A DNA stretch of 62,351 nucleotides from Hyphomicrobiales bacterium (lineage in GTDB: Bacteria > Pseudomonadota > Alphaproteobacteria > Rhizobiales > Xanthobacteraceae), in contig PLBP01000007.1 of NCBI GenBank assembly GCA_003135415.1, positions 48,494 through 110,844 on the forward strand, in the 5' to 3' direction. A model generated the notes under the pieces. That model searched no databases and was not told where the DNA came from. It saw only the letters and a program-made list of their open reading frames with translations. Within the stretch, counting starts at the first letter, position 1; every line of letters starts with the position of its first letter. The translations under genes and the position numbers were made by a program. Positions 35,128 through 43,486 of this stretch are shown piece by piece.

Positions 35128-36789
35128 TCACACCGGATCGCTGAATTCGAGCGAGGTCCAGTGCGGCTGTTTCTTGCGAGGTTCCGGCAAGCCTTCGGCG
35201 AGCGGCGGCGCGTTGTCGATCACGCGGTTGCGCCCGCCGCGCTTGGCCTCGTAAAGGGCGCCGTCGGCCACCACCAGTGCGCCCGCGAGGCTCGTGGCGT
35301 CGTCCGGCACCACCGCGATCCCGATACTGCAGCCCACGGCGAACGCGATGTGATCGACGTCAATGGAATGCTCCAGCGCCACGCGAACTTGCTCGGCGAG
35401 GATGCGCGCGACTTCGCGGCATTCGCCGCCGGGAAGGGGAATGACCGCGACGAATTCGTCGCCGCCGACACGCGCAAGCAGCCCGCGATCGCCGATGACG
35501 CCCGCGATCCGGCGCGCGACGGCGGCAAGCACCCGGTCGCCGACCGCGTGGCCATGGGTATCGTTGACCGGCTTGAAGCCGTCGAGATCGATCGCCAGCA
35601 CGGCCTGGCGGGAGTGCTTGTCGTTGTCGTTGCGACCGGCGAGTTGGCGCTCGAGATAGCGCCGGTTCGGCAATCCCGTGAGCCGGTCGAGATAGGCGAG
35701 GCGCTCGAATTCGGCTGTCATCGAGTTGTAGGTCCTGGAAAGATCGTGCAGCTCGGCGGCGACGAATATCGGGAGGTTCACGCGCAGCCCCATCTTGCCG
35801 GCCTTGAGGCGCAAGGCAGCGGCCTTCAACAGGCGCACGCCGCGCACCACGCCGAATTCGCCGACGAGCAATGCCGCCGCGACGGAGCCCGCGGCCACCA
35901 GCAACAGGAACAGGAGATCGGCGCGGAAGGCATGCTCGACCGGCGCCAGCACCGCCTCGCGGTCTAGCCCGGCCGCGATAATCTGGCCGTTGGGCAGTTG
36001 TTTGGCCCCGAAGATACGCCGCACGCCGGTACGGTCGGTCGCCTCGACGATGGAGGCGTTGGCAGACAAGAGCTCGGCGATGATCGCCGGCTCGTCGTAG
36101 TTGTGCGAAATATCGCCGTCGGGAAGCTTGGGCAGATTGGCGATGACGCGGCCGTCATTGCCCAGAACGAGGAGCAAGCCGTTGAACCTGGCGTTTGCCT
36201 CGACGGCGATCTCGTTCAGGCGTTCGAGATCGGCGCCGAGCCCCAGGACGAATTCGATCTGGCCTTGCGCGTTGAAAACCGGAAGCTCGGCAGCGATGAC
36301 CGGGCGCCTTGTGAGCCTGCCGATGATGATTTCGCTGGTGGTGAAATTCCTCGTCTCCAACATTCGTCGAAAGTGCTCGCGATCGCTGATGTCGAGCGAT
36401 TTTACGTTCGAATACGTTCCACACACTCCCTTGCCGGCGGGGTCGACGAGGAAGATTCCCGTCATCCAAGGTTTATCGCTCTGGCTCAGCATGAGGTACT
36501 GCACCCAGGTGAGGAAGCTCTCGCATTGTTCGACGCTGCCGCGAAGCGCAGGCGAGGGCGCGATCATCTCCAAGAGATGCCGCGCCTTCATCGCAATGCC
36601 GGCCTGGGCGGAAGCGGCGTTGCCGGCGAGGTCGGCGGCGTGCGCGCGCGCTTCCGCCAGCGCGTGCTCGCGGTTCGACTGCAAGCGGCTGAAATAGAGT
36701 GCGACCATCGGCATCACCGCGATCAACACGATGAGCACGAAGAGCCAGTGCAATCGCACCCGGCCGGTCCGCAAATTGTTACTCGGCAT
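35128..36789 (-). CDS. Membrane diguanylate cyclase with periplasmic sensor domain
   Basis: A 553-residue GGDEF protein. One transmembrane segment at residues 14-32, a periplasmic domain of about 230 residues with the dCache-like pattern (GIFLVDPAGKGVCGTYSNVK, then DISDREHFRRML and EIIIGRLTRRPVIAAELPVFN), a second membrane segment near 300, and the GGDEF domain at about 370-535. The active motif RVGGDEF is intact. The inhibitory I-site (RxxD at -9/-6 from GGDEF) is absent (Gly at both positions), so feedback by cyclic di-GMP is unlikely. It makes c-di-GMP in response to an unknown ligand. Confidence 0.9.
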   Translation of the reverse strand: MPSNNLRTGRVRLHWLFVLIVLIAVMPMVALYFSRLQSNREHALAEARAHAADLAGNAASAQAGIAMKARHLLEMIAPSPALRGSVEQCESFLTWVQYLMLSQSDKPWMTGIFLVDPAGKGVCGTYSNVKSLDISDREHFRRMLETRNFTTSEIIIGRLTRRPVIAAELPVFNAQGQIEFVLGLGADLERLNEIAVEANARFNGLLLVLGNDGRVIANLPKLPDGDISHNYDEPAIIAELLSANASIVEATDRTGVRRIFGAKQLPNGQIIAAGLDREAVLAPVEHAFRADLLFLLLVAAGSVAAALLVGEFGVVRGVRLLKAAALRLKAGKMGLRVNLPIFVAAELHDLSRTYNSMTAEFERLAYLDRLTGLPNRRYLERQLAGRNDNDKHSRQAVLAIDLDGFKPVNDTHGHAVGDRVLAAVARRIAGVIGDRGLLARVGGDEFVAVIPLPGGECREVARILAEQVRVALEHSIDVDHIAFAVGCSIGIAVVPDDATSLAGALVVADGALYEAKRGGRNRVIDNAPPLAEGLPEPRKKQPHWTSLEFSDPV

Positions 36790-36968
36790 ACCTTAGCCGC
36801 CCCTCGAGACCCCCGAAACCGGGCGGAATATGACCCTCTGCCTCTTTAGGAAGCGCGCCGGGAATGCTTCAAATTTGAATGAGCGGGTTGATGCCTGTTT
36901 TAACCAAGCGAACGCGCCCGGCGTATGCTTCGGCCCTAGGCCCAGCGTTGAGCTCAGGATGGATATAA

Positions 36969-37315
36969 ATGGACGATGTTACGGTTGACATACCCAAGCC
37001 CAAACCCTACGCCCCGCCGCGCGTGACAGGCGTGGCGCGTACCGTTATCAGCGGTTCACCGGATAAAAAGCACATCTCAACAGTCAGGTTGAACGCCAGA
37101 ATTTGACGATGCGAATGAGCATGCGTCGGTTTACGAGATCGACGAACGCTTTCAGCAAGAAGCTCGAAAACTTGCTGGCGGCAGTGGCTCTGCATTTCGC
37201 TCACTATAATCTGGTGCGCGTCCACAAGAGCCTGCGCATCACGCCAGCTATGGCTGCCAATGTCGCAAATAGGCTATGGTCGCTAGAGGAATTGGTCGAA
37301 CGAACATCAAAGTAG
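36969..37315 (+). pseudogene. Decayed transposase C-terminus (DDE family, IS1-like in style)
   Basis: From ATG 36969 one frame reads TVISGSPDKKHIST and stops at 37104. The next frame takes over at about 37080 with VERQNLTMRMSMRRFTRSTNAFSKK and runs to HFAHYNLVRVHKSLRITPAMAANVANRLWSLEELV, the ending of a transposase family common in Bradyrhizobium-like genomes. A one-base frameshift joins the two. The N-terminal half and the inverted ends of the element are missing, so it is a remnant. The upstream stretch from 36790 to 36968 holds nothing I can name. Confidence 0.75.
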
Positions 37316-37325
37316 GGAGGGGAAA

Positions 37326-37592
37326 ATGATTGATCGCTATACAAAGATCATTTTGACGGCGATTGTCGCGTTCTTCATGCTGACCGTTGAGACACCACCT
37401 GTTTCCGCGAGACCGTGCCTAGCAAAGACGTGCACCCAAGCGTTTGAAGGCTGTATGAGTGCCGGTTGTCACCAAGAAAAAACTGGGGGGAGTCATTGCT
37501 TCGCGCACTGTAACGAACAGCGGGATAGATGCATGCAAACCGGTGAGTTTCTTGGACGCTCTTGCCAAGAAAAGGGGCTGATCAAACAGTGA
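37326..37592 (+). CDS. Small secreted protein with eight cysteines
   Basis: An 88-residue protein. A signal peptide (about 30 residues) ends VSARPC. The mature part of about 60 residues holds eight cysteines (PCLAKTCTQAFEGC, then AGCHQEK, HCFAHCNEQRDRCMQ, RSCQEK), enough for four disulfides or a metal site. AGGGAGGGG lies directly before the ATG, so it is probably translated well. I do not recognise a family. It begins 11 bases after the transposase remnant and opens a run of very small genes. Confidence 0.7.
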   Translation: MIDRYTKIILTAIVAFFMLTVETPPVSARPCLAKTCTQAFEGCMSAGCHQEKTGGSHCFAHCNEQRDRCMQTGEFLGRSCQEKGLIKQ

Positions 37593-37624
37593 TCATCGAG
37601 TGCATGAATTCAAATTAGGACACT

Positions 37625-37660
37625 ACCCGCGAGGCTGGCGGGTTATCCCGCTTGAGGAGG
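37625..37660 (+). promoter_or_regulatory. Two competing hairpins before a strong Shine-Dalgarno
   Basis: ACCCGC (37625-37630) can pair with GCGGGT (37638-37643), or GCGGG (37638-37642) can pair with CCCGC (37647-37651) with a four-base loop; the two pairings exclude each other. AGGAGG follows at 37655-37660. The arrangement is like an attenuator, but stems of five to six bases can arise by chance. Confidence 0.4.
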
Positions 37661-37666
37661 ATACAG

Positions 37667-37789
37667 ATGCAGTTTTTCACTTCTGACGATCCGGCTGAAA
37701 AGATCGGCGAGGCCATCGGGTCGGTCATTGCCGCGGCTATTTACGGGGGCCTGTTCGTGATTATCGCTTACAGCCTCTTCCTTCGCTGA
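37667..37789 (+). CDS. 40-residue single-segment membrane protein
   Basis: ATG 37667, preceded by AGGAGG six bases upstream, gives a 40-residue protein: a charged N-terminus (MQFFTSDDPAEKIGEAIGSV) then a hydrophobic Gly/Ala segment (IAAAIYGGLFVIIAYSLFLR) and TGA. The layout, a short amphipathic start plus one membrane helix, is common for bacterial small membrane proteins. It is the best-supported of the tiny orphans in this strip because of the strong ribosome site. No family is recognised. Confidence 0.65.
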   Translation: MQFFTSDDPAEKIGEAIGSVIAAAIYGGLFVIIAYSLFLR

Positions 37790-37870
37790 GCGCGACGATG
37801 GTGCAGAAGTCATGACAGCCGAGGCGGAGGCCATCCTAAATGGCGATATTGGCCACCAGCCGCCATTGGG

Positions 37871-38053
37871 TTGGGGATTACCGTATTCCTGTTAGCCCTT
37901 AGCGGGTTGCAGGGCGGCTTATCTGACTTACACGGGAACACTGCCGAGATTGCCGGGGAAATTACGGGGCGCCTTATATGGCTGCCGCTCCTAATCCTAA
38001 TCACTGTCTTCGTCAGAAACCGCATATTCAAGTGGCTGCGTACGCCAAGTTAA
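37871..38053 (+). CDS. Possible small two-segment membrane protein (start uncertain)
   Basis: The frame opens after TAA at 37838-37840 as WRYWPPAAIG and goes on with LGITVFLLALSGLQGGLSDL, then GRLIWLPLLILITVFVRNRI, giving two hydrophobic segments and a basic end. No ATG or GTG occurs in frame; the first possible start is a TTG at 37871 with no ribosome site. It may be a decayed gene whose start was lost by a small frameshift, or not a gene. Confidence 0.3.
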   Translation: MGITVFLLALSGLQGGLSDLHGNTAEIAGEITGRLIWLPLLILITVFVRNRIFKWLRTPS

Positions 38054-38088
38054 ACGTCGCCCTCCGGGGCCATCAGTCAGGAAATGAT

Positions 38089-38295
38089 ATGCCGGGGTTT
38101 ATAATCCGTGTGGCCACGCGGGGATTGGCTCAAGAGTTCTATGGGGTTATCGCCGATTCACCCGAAAAGGCGTTGGTTGTTGTCGGCGACGCGCTTGAAA
38201 CGACAAATGAGGAAGTCGCTATCCATCAAGTTTTGACCGAAGGGTTGGTGCAGCAACACGGCCTAGAGCCGGGGCGCGTAAAGAAGATCGGCTAG
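38089..38295 (+). CDS. Small soluble protein of unknown function
   Basis: A 68-residue protein opening MPGFIIRVATRGLAQEFYGV, followed by ADSPEKALVVVGDALETTNE, EEVAIHQVLTEG and an end RVKKIG. Predicted mixed alpha/beta, without membrane segments or cysteines. The ATG at 38089 has AGGAAA upstream. I do not recognise a family. It lies between small membrane genes on the same strand, so co-expression is likely. Confidence 0.55.
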   Translation: MPGFIIRVATRGLAQEFYGVIADSPEKALVVVGDALETTNEEVAIHQVLTEGLVQQHGLEPGRVKKIG

Positions 38296-38302
38296 TCCTG
38301 AT

Positions 38303-38449
38303 ATGGCCACTGTTTTGAGAGCCGCTTCCGCTGCCTTGTGGTTCGTCGGCGGGGTGATTGGGTATTGGATAGCCGGTGAATTAGGTCTTGCTATCGGAAT
38401 AATCGTTGGCGGCTTCGTTGGCTTCTACATAGCCAAACACCATACTTAG
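38303..38449 (+). CDS. 48-residue glycine-rich membrane protein
   Basis: ATG 38303 gives 48 residues that are almost entirely hydrophobic with spaced glycines: LWFVGGVIGYWIAGELGLAI then GIIVGGFVGFYIAKHH, probably a helical hairpin with glycine-zipper faces. It starts seven bases after the stop of the 68-residue gene; the ribosome site is weak, so it may depend on coupling. No family is recognised. Confidence 0.5.
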   Translation: MATVLRAASAALWFVGGVIGYWIAGELGLAIGIIVGGFVGFYIAKHHT

Positions 38450-38598
38450 CCATTGGTCCGTCAAGTGTAACATCGCCTATAAATGTTCCATAATATGTCT
38501 TCTGCGAATCGACCCTGCGACGATCTGAACCAGCCCAGCTTCGATCTAGCCGGTTTCGGCCGGCCGCTTCCCGCCGTCTCCCCGGCCGCGATCCAGCC

Positions 38599-39417
38599 AT
38601 GAAAGCCTCCCGCGACATCGACCAATTGCTCGCCTTGATGGCGGCACTGCGAACGCCGGGCTCGGGCAGCCCGTGGGATCTCGAACAGACCTTCGAGACC
38701 ATCGCCCCCTACACCATCGAGGAAGCCTACGAAGTGGCGGACGCGATCGCGCGCGGCGACCTCACCAGCCTCAAGGATGAGCTGGGAGATTTGCTATTGC
38801 AGGTCGTCTTTCACGCCCGCATGGCGGAGGAGCGCCGGGCGTTCGGTTTCGGCGACGTGGTGGCAGCCATCACCGGCAAGCTCGTTCGGCGTCATCCGCA
38901 TGTCTTCGGCGGCGAGCGCAACATCACGCCGGACGAGGTCAAATCGCTGTGGCAGAAAATAAAGGACGAGGAGCGGGCGAAGGAGAGCAAGGCGGGCGGC
39001 AGCCACCTCGACGGCATTCCCCTCGCCCTGCCCGCAATGAGCCGCGCCGAGAAGCTACAGCGGAAAGCAGCCGCCGTCGGCTTCGACTGGCCGAGCGCTT
39101 ATGAGGTCAAGACCAAGATCGAGGAAGAAATCGACGAGCTTTTCGAAGTGATGAATGATCGGGAAAAGGCGGCGGAAGAGTTCGGCGACATGATGTTCGC
39201 GCTGGTCAATCTCGCGCGCCACGCGGGCATCGACGCGGAAGCAGCTATGCGCGCCGCCAATCGAAAATTCGAACGCCGCTTTCACTCGATCGAGCACGCG
39301 CTTGCGGCAAAGGGCAAGACTCCGGCGCAATCGAACCTCGCCGAAATGGACGCCCTTTGGGACGCGGCGAAGGCGGCCGAGGCGAGCGATAAAATCCCGC
39401 TCAAACAGAAGAAGTAA
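38599..39417 (+). CDS. mazG: Nucleoside triphosphate pyrophosphohydrolase MazG
   Basis: A 272-residue enzyme that cleaves NTPs to NMP and pyrophosphate, cleaning the nucleotide pool. Two tandem MazG domains are visible. The first has PWDLEQTFETIAPYTIEEAYEVADAI and DELGDLLLQVVFHARMAEE, holding the EExxE and ExxD metal-binding motifs; the second has EEIDELFEVM and EEFGDMMFALVNLARHAG. The 3' end overlaps the convergent hflX by 17 bases. It marks the return from the accessory strip to conserved genes. Confidence 0.94.
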   Translation: MKASRDIDQLLALMAALRTPGSGSPWDLEQTFETIAPYTIEEAYEVADAIARGDLTSLKDELGDLLLQVVFHARMAEERRAFGFGDVVAAITGKLVRRHPHVFGGERNITPDEVKSLWQKIKDEERAKESKAGGSHLDGIPLALPAMSRAEKLQRKAAAVGFDWPSAYEVKTKIEEEIDELFEVMNDREKAAEEFGDMMFALVNLARHAGIDAEAAMRAANRKFERRFHSIEHALAAKGKTPAQSNLAEMDALWDAAKAAEASDKIPLKQKK

Positions 39418-40786
39418 AGACCGCCTGCGGGAACCGCCGGCGGATCATTTCCACCTTCGAGGGCTCGACCCGGACGGTGACCTGAAGGTGCCCGTCTTCG
39501 CTCATATCGCGGCCGAGCACCTCGCTCTGGCGATGCAGCCAGCCGAGACCGGCGCCGTCCGCGGGATCGAGCGCGAGCGAAAGCAATGTGCGGGTCGCGG
39601 CGAGACGCGTCTCGATCGCGCTCAATAGCGCCGCCATCCCCTCGCCCGTCAGCGCCGATACCAGCGTCGGCCGTTCCTCGGGAGTTTTCCGCGCGGCGAC
39701 GTTTTGCATTCTTTGCCACGCGTCGGCGTCGAGCAAATCGATCTTGTTCCACACTTCGACGATGCGGCGGTGGTCTTCGGGATCGATGTCGAGTTCGCGC
39801 AAGATGGCGGCAACGTCGGCCGCCTGCGCTTCGGTATCTTCGTGCGAACAGTCGCGCACATGGACGACGATATCGGCTTCGATCACCTCTTCGAGTGTGG
39901 CACGGAACGCCGCGATTAGCGTGGTCGGCAGATCCGAAATGAAGCCGACAGTGTCGGACATGATCGCGCGCGTACCCGCAGGCAGGTCAACACCTCGAAG
40001 CGTCGGATCGAGGGTCGCGAACAGCGCATCCTCCGCCCGCACCGAAGCCTTGGTTAGGGTGTTGAACAGCGTCGATTTTCCGGCGTTGGTGTAGCCGACG
40101 AGCGCCACGATCGGATACGGCACGCGCTTGCGGTTCTCGCGATGAAGCGCGCGGGTGCGTGTCACCCGCTCGAGATCGCGCTCGATCCGGATAATCCGCT
40201 CGCCGATCTGGCGCCGGTCGGCCTCGATCTGGGTCTCGCCGGGGCCGCCGAGAAAACCGAAGCCGCCGCGCTGCCGCTCAAGATGCGTCCACGAGCGCAC
40301 CAGCCGGCTTTTTTGGTAGTTGAGATGCGCAAGCTCCACTTGCAGCGTGCCTTCCTTGGTCCGCGCGCGCTCGCCGAAAATTTCCAGAATCAAGCCGGTG
40401 CGGTCGACGACCTTGGCGCCCCAGGCTTTTTCAAGATTGCGCTGCTGCACCGGCGAGAGCGCGCTGTCGACGAAGACGAGGCCCGCCTCCTCCGCCCGCA
40501 CGATGCCGGCGATTTCCTCGACCTTGCCCTTGCCGAGATACGTCGCGGGCTTGATCTGCGCGAACGGCACCGCACCCGCGCTTGCGACATCGAGGTCGAT
40601 CGCGCGCGCGAGCCCGACCGCTTCCTCGATCCGCGCGTCGATTCCGCGCGAGGCTTTTCCTTCACCCCGTTTTGGTGCTTGGCGCGCGAGGTAGGGCACG
40701 ATGACGACGACCCGCGTGCTTGCGCCAGCGGGCGTCGTGAAGCGCCCGCCTCGCCGCTTTCCCCGCTTCCCGCGATGCGGCTCCAA
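39401..40786 (-). CDS. hflX: GTPase HflX
   Basis: A 461-residue ribosome-associated GTPase that rescues stalled ribosomes. The N-terminal HflX domain includes TYLGKGKVEEI and VVDRTGLILEIFGERARTKEG; the G1 motif is GYTNAGKST, followed by FATLDPTLRG (G2), DTVGFISDLP (G3) and NKIDLL (G4). Its ATG directly follows the hfq stop, the standard order hfq-hflX. The end overlaps mazG by 17 bases, so each gene's last codons serve both strands. Confidence 0.95.
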   Translation of the reverse strand: MEPHRGKRGKRRGGRFTTPAGASTRVVVIVPYLARQAPKRGEGKASRGIDARIEEAVGLARAIDLDVASAGAVPFAQIKPATYLGKGKVEEIAGIVRAEEAGLVFVDSALSPVQQRNLEKAWGAKVVDRTGLILEIFGERARTKEGTLQVELAHLNYQKSRLVRSWTHLERQRGGFGFLGGPGETQIEADRRQIGERIIRIERDLERVTRTRALHRENRKRVPYPIVALVGYTNAGKSTLFNTLTKASVRAEDALFATLDPTLRGVDLPAGTRAIMSDTVGFISDLPTTLIAAFRATLEEVIEADIVVHVRDCSHEDTEAQAADVAAILRELDIDPEDHRRIVEVWNKIDLLDADAWQRMQNVAARKTPEERPTLVSALTGEGMAALLSAIETRLAATRTLLSLALDPADGAGLGWLHRQSEVLGRDMSEDGHLQVTVRVEPSKVEMIRRRFPQAVFTSSV

Positions 40787-41047
40787 TCAGGCCTTGTCCA
40801 TGGCGGCCACGCCTTCTTCCGGCTCGAACAGCTGGATCGGATGACCCGGCATCACCGTGGAGATTGCGTGCTTGTAGACGAGTTGTGAATGCCCATCCCG
40901 GCGCAAGAGGACGCAGAAATTGTCGAACCACGTCACCACGCCTTGCAGCTTCACGCCATTCACGAGGAAGATCGTGAGCGGAATCTTGTTTTTACGAACG
41001 TAGTTGAGAAAGGTGTCTTGAAGATTTTGAGCACGTTCCGCCGCCAT
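40787..41047 (-). CDS. hfq: RNA chaperone Hfq
   Basis: An 86-residue Sm-like protein forming a hexamer that pairs small RNAs with mRNAs. The Sm1 motif is [18 protein letters not shown] and Sm2 is [10 protein letters not shown]; the N-terminal QNLQDTFLN and the proximal-face residues are conserved. A C-terminal tail of about 15 residues is shorter than in E. coli, as usual in alphaproteobacteria. It lies between dat and hflX. Confidence 0.97.
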   Translation of the reverse strand: MAAERAQNLQDTFLNYVRKNKIPLTIFLVNGVKLQGVVTWFDNFCVLLRRDGHSQLVYKHAISTVMPGHPIQLFEPEEGVAAMDKA

Positions 41048-41233
41048 TGCTGTTGTCCTTTTTTGGTGGGGGCCGAGCGATTATCTCGGCGATCCTTCGG
41101 CTCGCCGGGCTTCCCGTCCGCGGCAAAAGCGGCGCGAAAGCACATCCATTAGAAAGCGGAACTCGCGGGCGCGCAAGACAAAATTCCGGCAGCGATCGCC
41201 CATTGATTGCGCAACCGTGCCACGGCCTTGGGG

Positions 41234-42094
41234 TCAGTCCCCGATTTCGGCGGCTTCGTGAAAACGGGCGCGGAGCGCGCGCGAAACAGCACCGGGCTTG
41301 CCGTCGGCGACCGGCGTTCCATCGATTTTGATGACGGGCATCACGATCTGGGTGGCGGCGGTGACGAAGGCTTCCCGCGCTTCCAGCGCCTCGCTCACGC
41401 GAAAAGCCCGCTCCTCGACCTTGAGCTGGGACGCCGCCGCGACTTCGAATACGACGGTGCGAGTAATGCCGCGCAGAATTCCGCTCTCGGCCGGCCGCGT
41501 CACCAAGGCCCCCTCGCGGGTCACGATCCAGGCATTGGAAGCAGCACCCTCGGTGACGAAGCCCTCTTTATCGACGAACCAGGCCTCGCCCGCTCCGGCT
41601 TCCCGCGCCGCCTGGCGCGCGAGCACGTTCGGCACCAGCGCGATCGTCTTGATATCGACCCGCTCCCATCGGTTATCCGCAAGCGTGATCACCGCGATCC
41701 CCGCCTCCGCCAGCGTCTCGGCCTTGGCGCGGTCGCGCGTGCGCGCGGTGACGACGAGGCCGGGCCGCGTGCCGGCGGATGGAAAGGCGTGCTCGCGCCG
41801 CGCAACGCCGCGCGTCACTTGCAGATAGAGCAGGCCCTCCCGCACGCGATTGAGCCGGACGGTCTCGCGCAGCACAAAACCCAGCGCCTTCGGCGACATC
41901 GGCGGCGAGATGCGCAACTCCCCGAGCGAGCGCGAAAGCCGCTCCAGATGGCGGCGCTCGTCGACGATGTGCCCTTCCCGCACCTCGCACACCTCATAAA
42001 CGCCGTCGGCGAATTGATAGCCGCGGTCCTCGATATGAATCACGGCTTGTCCGTGCGGAACGTAGCGGCCGTTGACGAAAGCGATGCGGGACAA
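41234..42094 (-). CDS. dat: D-amino-acid transaminase
   Basis: A 286-residue class IV PLP-dependent aminotransferase that exchanges amino groups between D-alanine and 2-oxoglutarate. It opens MSRIAFVNGRYVPHGQAVIH, carries FADGVYEV, LYLQVTRGVARREHAFP, the PLP-binding Lys in VDIKTIALVPNVLA and TEGAASNAWIV. Its position between ntrX and hfq is the usual alphaproteobacterial one. It may supply D-glutamate or recycle D-alanine from the wall. Confidence 0.92.
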   Translation of the reverse strand: MSRIAFVNGRYVPHGQAVIHIEDRGYQFADGVYEVCEVREGHIVDERRHLERLSRSLGELRISPPMSPKALGFVLRETVRLNRVREGLLYLQVTRGVARREHAFPSAGTRPGLVVTARTRDRAKAETLAEAGIAVITLADNRWERVDIKTIALVPNVLARQAAREAGAGEAWFVDKEGFVTEGAASNAWIVTREGALVTRPAESGILRGITRTVVFEVAAASQLKVEERAFRVSEALEAREAFVTAATQIVMPVIKIDGTPVADGKPGAVSRALRARFHEAAEIGD

Positions 42095-42109
42095 CTGGGT
42101 CTCGGCGGA

Positions 42110-43483
42110 TTAGTCGACGCCGAGCGCCTTGAGCTTGCGGTGAAGCGCCGAGCGCTCCATGCCCACGAACTCGGCGGTGCGCGAGATGTTGCCGCCGAAG
42201 CGGCTGATCTGGGCGATGAGATATTCGCGCTCGAACGCCTCGCGCGCTTCCCGCAGCGGCAGACTCATCAGGTGTTCGCCGCCGCCGATGCCGTTCGGCA
42301 TGTTGGGAACGAGCGCGACCACGTCCTGGGGCAACATGCTCGCGGTCACGGTGGCGTCGGGGGCACCGCCGGCCAGGATCAAGAGCCGCTCGACGTTGTT
42401 GCGCAACTGCCGGACGTTGCCGGGCCAATCGTGCGATTCCAGCACCGCGAGCGCGTCCGGCCCGACCTGCCGCCGCGTCAACCCGGTCGAGGCGGAAATC
42501 TGGTCGAGAAAATAATTGACGAGCTCGGCGATGTCCTCGCGGCGCTCGGACAACGGGGGCACCCGGATCGGCACCACGCTCAAGCGATGAAAGAGATCTT
42601 CGCGGAAGGAGCCTTCGGCGACGTCCGCCTCGAGGTTGCGGCTGGTGCAGGAAATAATGCGCACATCGACGTTGATGCGCGCCCTGCCGTTGACGCGCTG
42701 GAAATTCTGCTCGACCAGGACGCGCAGAATGCGGTTTTGCGTCTCCTTCGGCATATCGGCGATCTCGTCGATGAACAGCGTGCCGCCATCCGCCTCCTCC
42801 AGCGCGCCGACCTTGCGCGTGGTGGCGTCGCCATTCGCCTCGACGCCGAAAAGCTCGACCTCCATGCGCTCGGGCGTGATCGCCGCGGCGTTGATGACGA
42901 CGAAGGGCCCCTGCGCGCGCGCTGAGCTTGCGTGAATCATGCGCGCCGTGATTTCCTTGCCCGAGCCCGACAATCCCACGATCAGGATACGGCTGTTGGT
43001 GGGCGCGACGCGATCGATCGTCTGGCGCAGCTGATGCATGGCGGGCGAGGAACCAACCAGCCGGTCGGCGTGCGGCGCCAGTTGCTTCAGCGAGCGCACT
43101 TCGCGCCTGAGCCGGAGCGTCTCCAACGCGCGGCTCGCAACCACGACCAGGCGGTCGGCATTGAACGGCTTTTCGATGAAGTCGTAGGCGCCGCGCTTGA
43201 TCGCCGCCACCGCGGTTTCGATCGTGCCGTGGCCGGAGATCATCACCACGGGCATGTCGGGATATTCGGTCTTGATCACGTCGAGGAGCGCCAATCCGTC
43301 GAGGCGACTCCCCTCGAGCCAGATGTCGAGCAGCACGAGATGCGGCCGGCGCGACTGGATCGCTGCGATCGCCTCGTCCGCGTTCTTCGCGGTGCGGACG
43401 GCGTAGCCTTCGTCCTCGAGGATGCCCCCTACGAGCTCCCGAATGTCGGCTTCGTCGTCAACGATGAGGATATCTGTCGCCAT
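42110..43483 (-). CDS. ntrX: Response regulator NtrX
   Basis: A 457-residue regulator of the NtrYX pair. A receiver domain (phospho-acceptor Asp53 in LVLLDIWLEG), an AAA+ domain with Walker A GLSGSGKE and Walker B GGTLFIDEIADMP, and a C-terminal Fis-type helix-turn-helix (ISRTAEFVGMERSALHRKL). The sigma-54 contact loop GAFTGA is missing: the corresponding place reads LFGVEANGDATTRKVGALEE. NtrX proteins of this group are known to lack it, so sigma-54 activation is doubtful and it may act as a DNA-binding regulator with sigma-70. It is only a few bases downstream of ntrY. Confidence 0.95.
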   Translation of the reverse strand: MATDILIVDDEADIRELVGGILEDEGYAVRTAKNADEAIAAIQSRRPHLVLLDIWLEGSRLDGLALLDVIKTEYPDMPVVMISGHGTIETAVAAIKRGAYDFIEKPFNADRLVVVASRALETLRLRREVRSLKQLAPHADRLVGSSPAMHQLRQTIDRVAPTNSRILIVGLSGSGKEITARMIHASSARAQGPFVVINAAAITPERMEVELFGVEANGDATTRKVGALEEADGGTLFIDEIADMPKETQNRILRVLVEQNFQRVNGRARINVDVRIISCTSRNLEADVAEGSFREDLFHRLSVVPIRVPPLSERREDIAELVNYFLDQISASTGLTRRQVGPDALAVLESHDWPGNVRQLRNNVERLLILAGGAPDATVTASMLPQDVVALVPNMPNGIGGGEHLMSLPLREAREAFEREYLIAQISRFGGNISRTAEFVGMERSALHRKLKALGVD

Positions 43484-43486
43484 GAT

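Noticed and set aside
37812-37893. Short frame MTAEAEAILNGDI before the 60-residue membrane frame
   Set aside because: Only 27 codons with a weak ribosome site; it might be the lost start of the next frame, but one sequence cannot show this.
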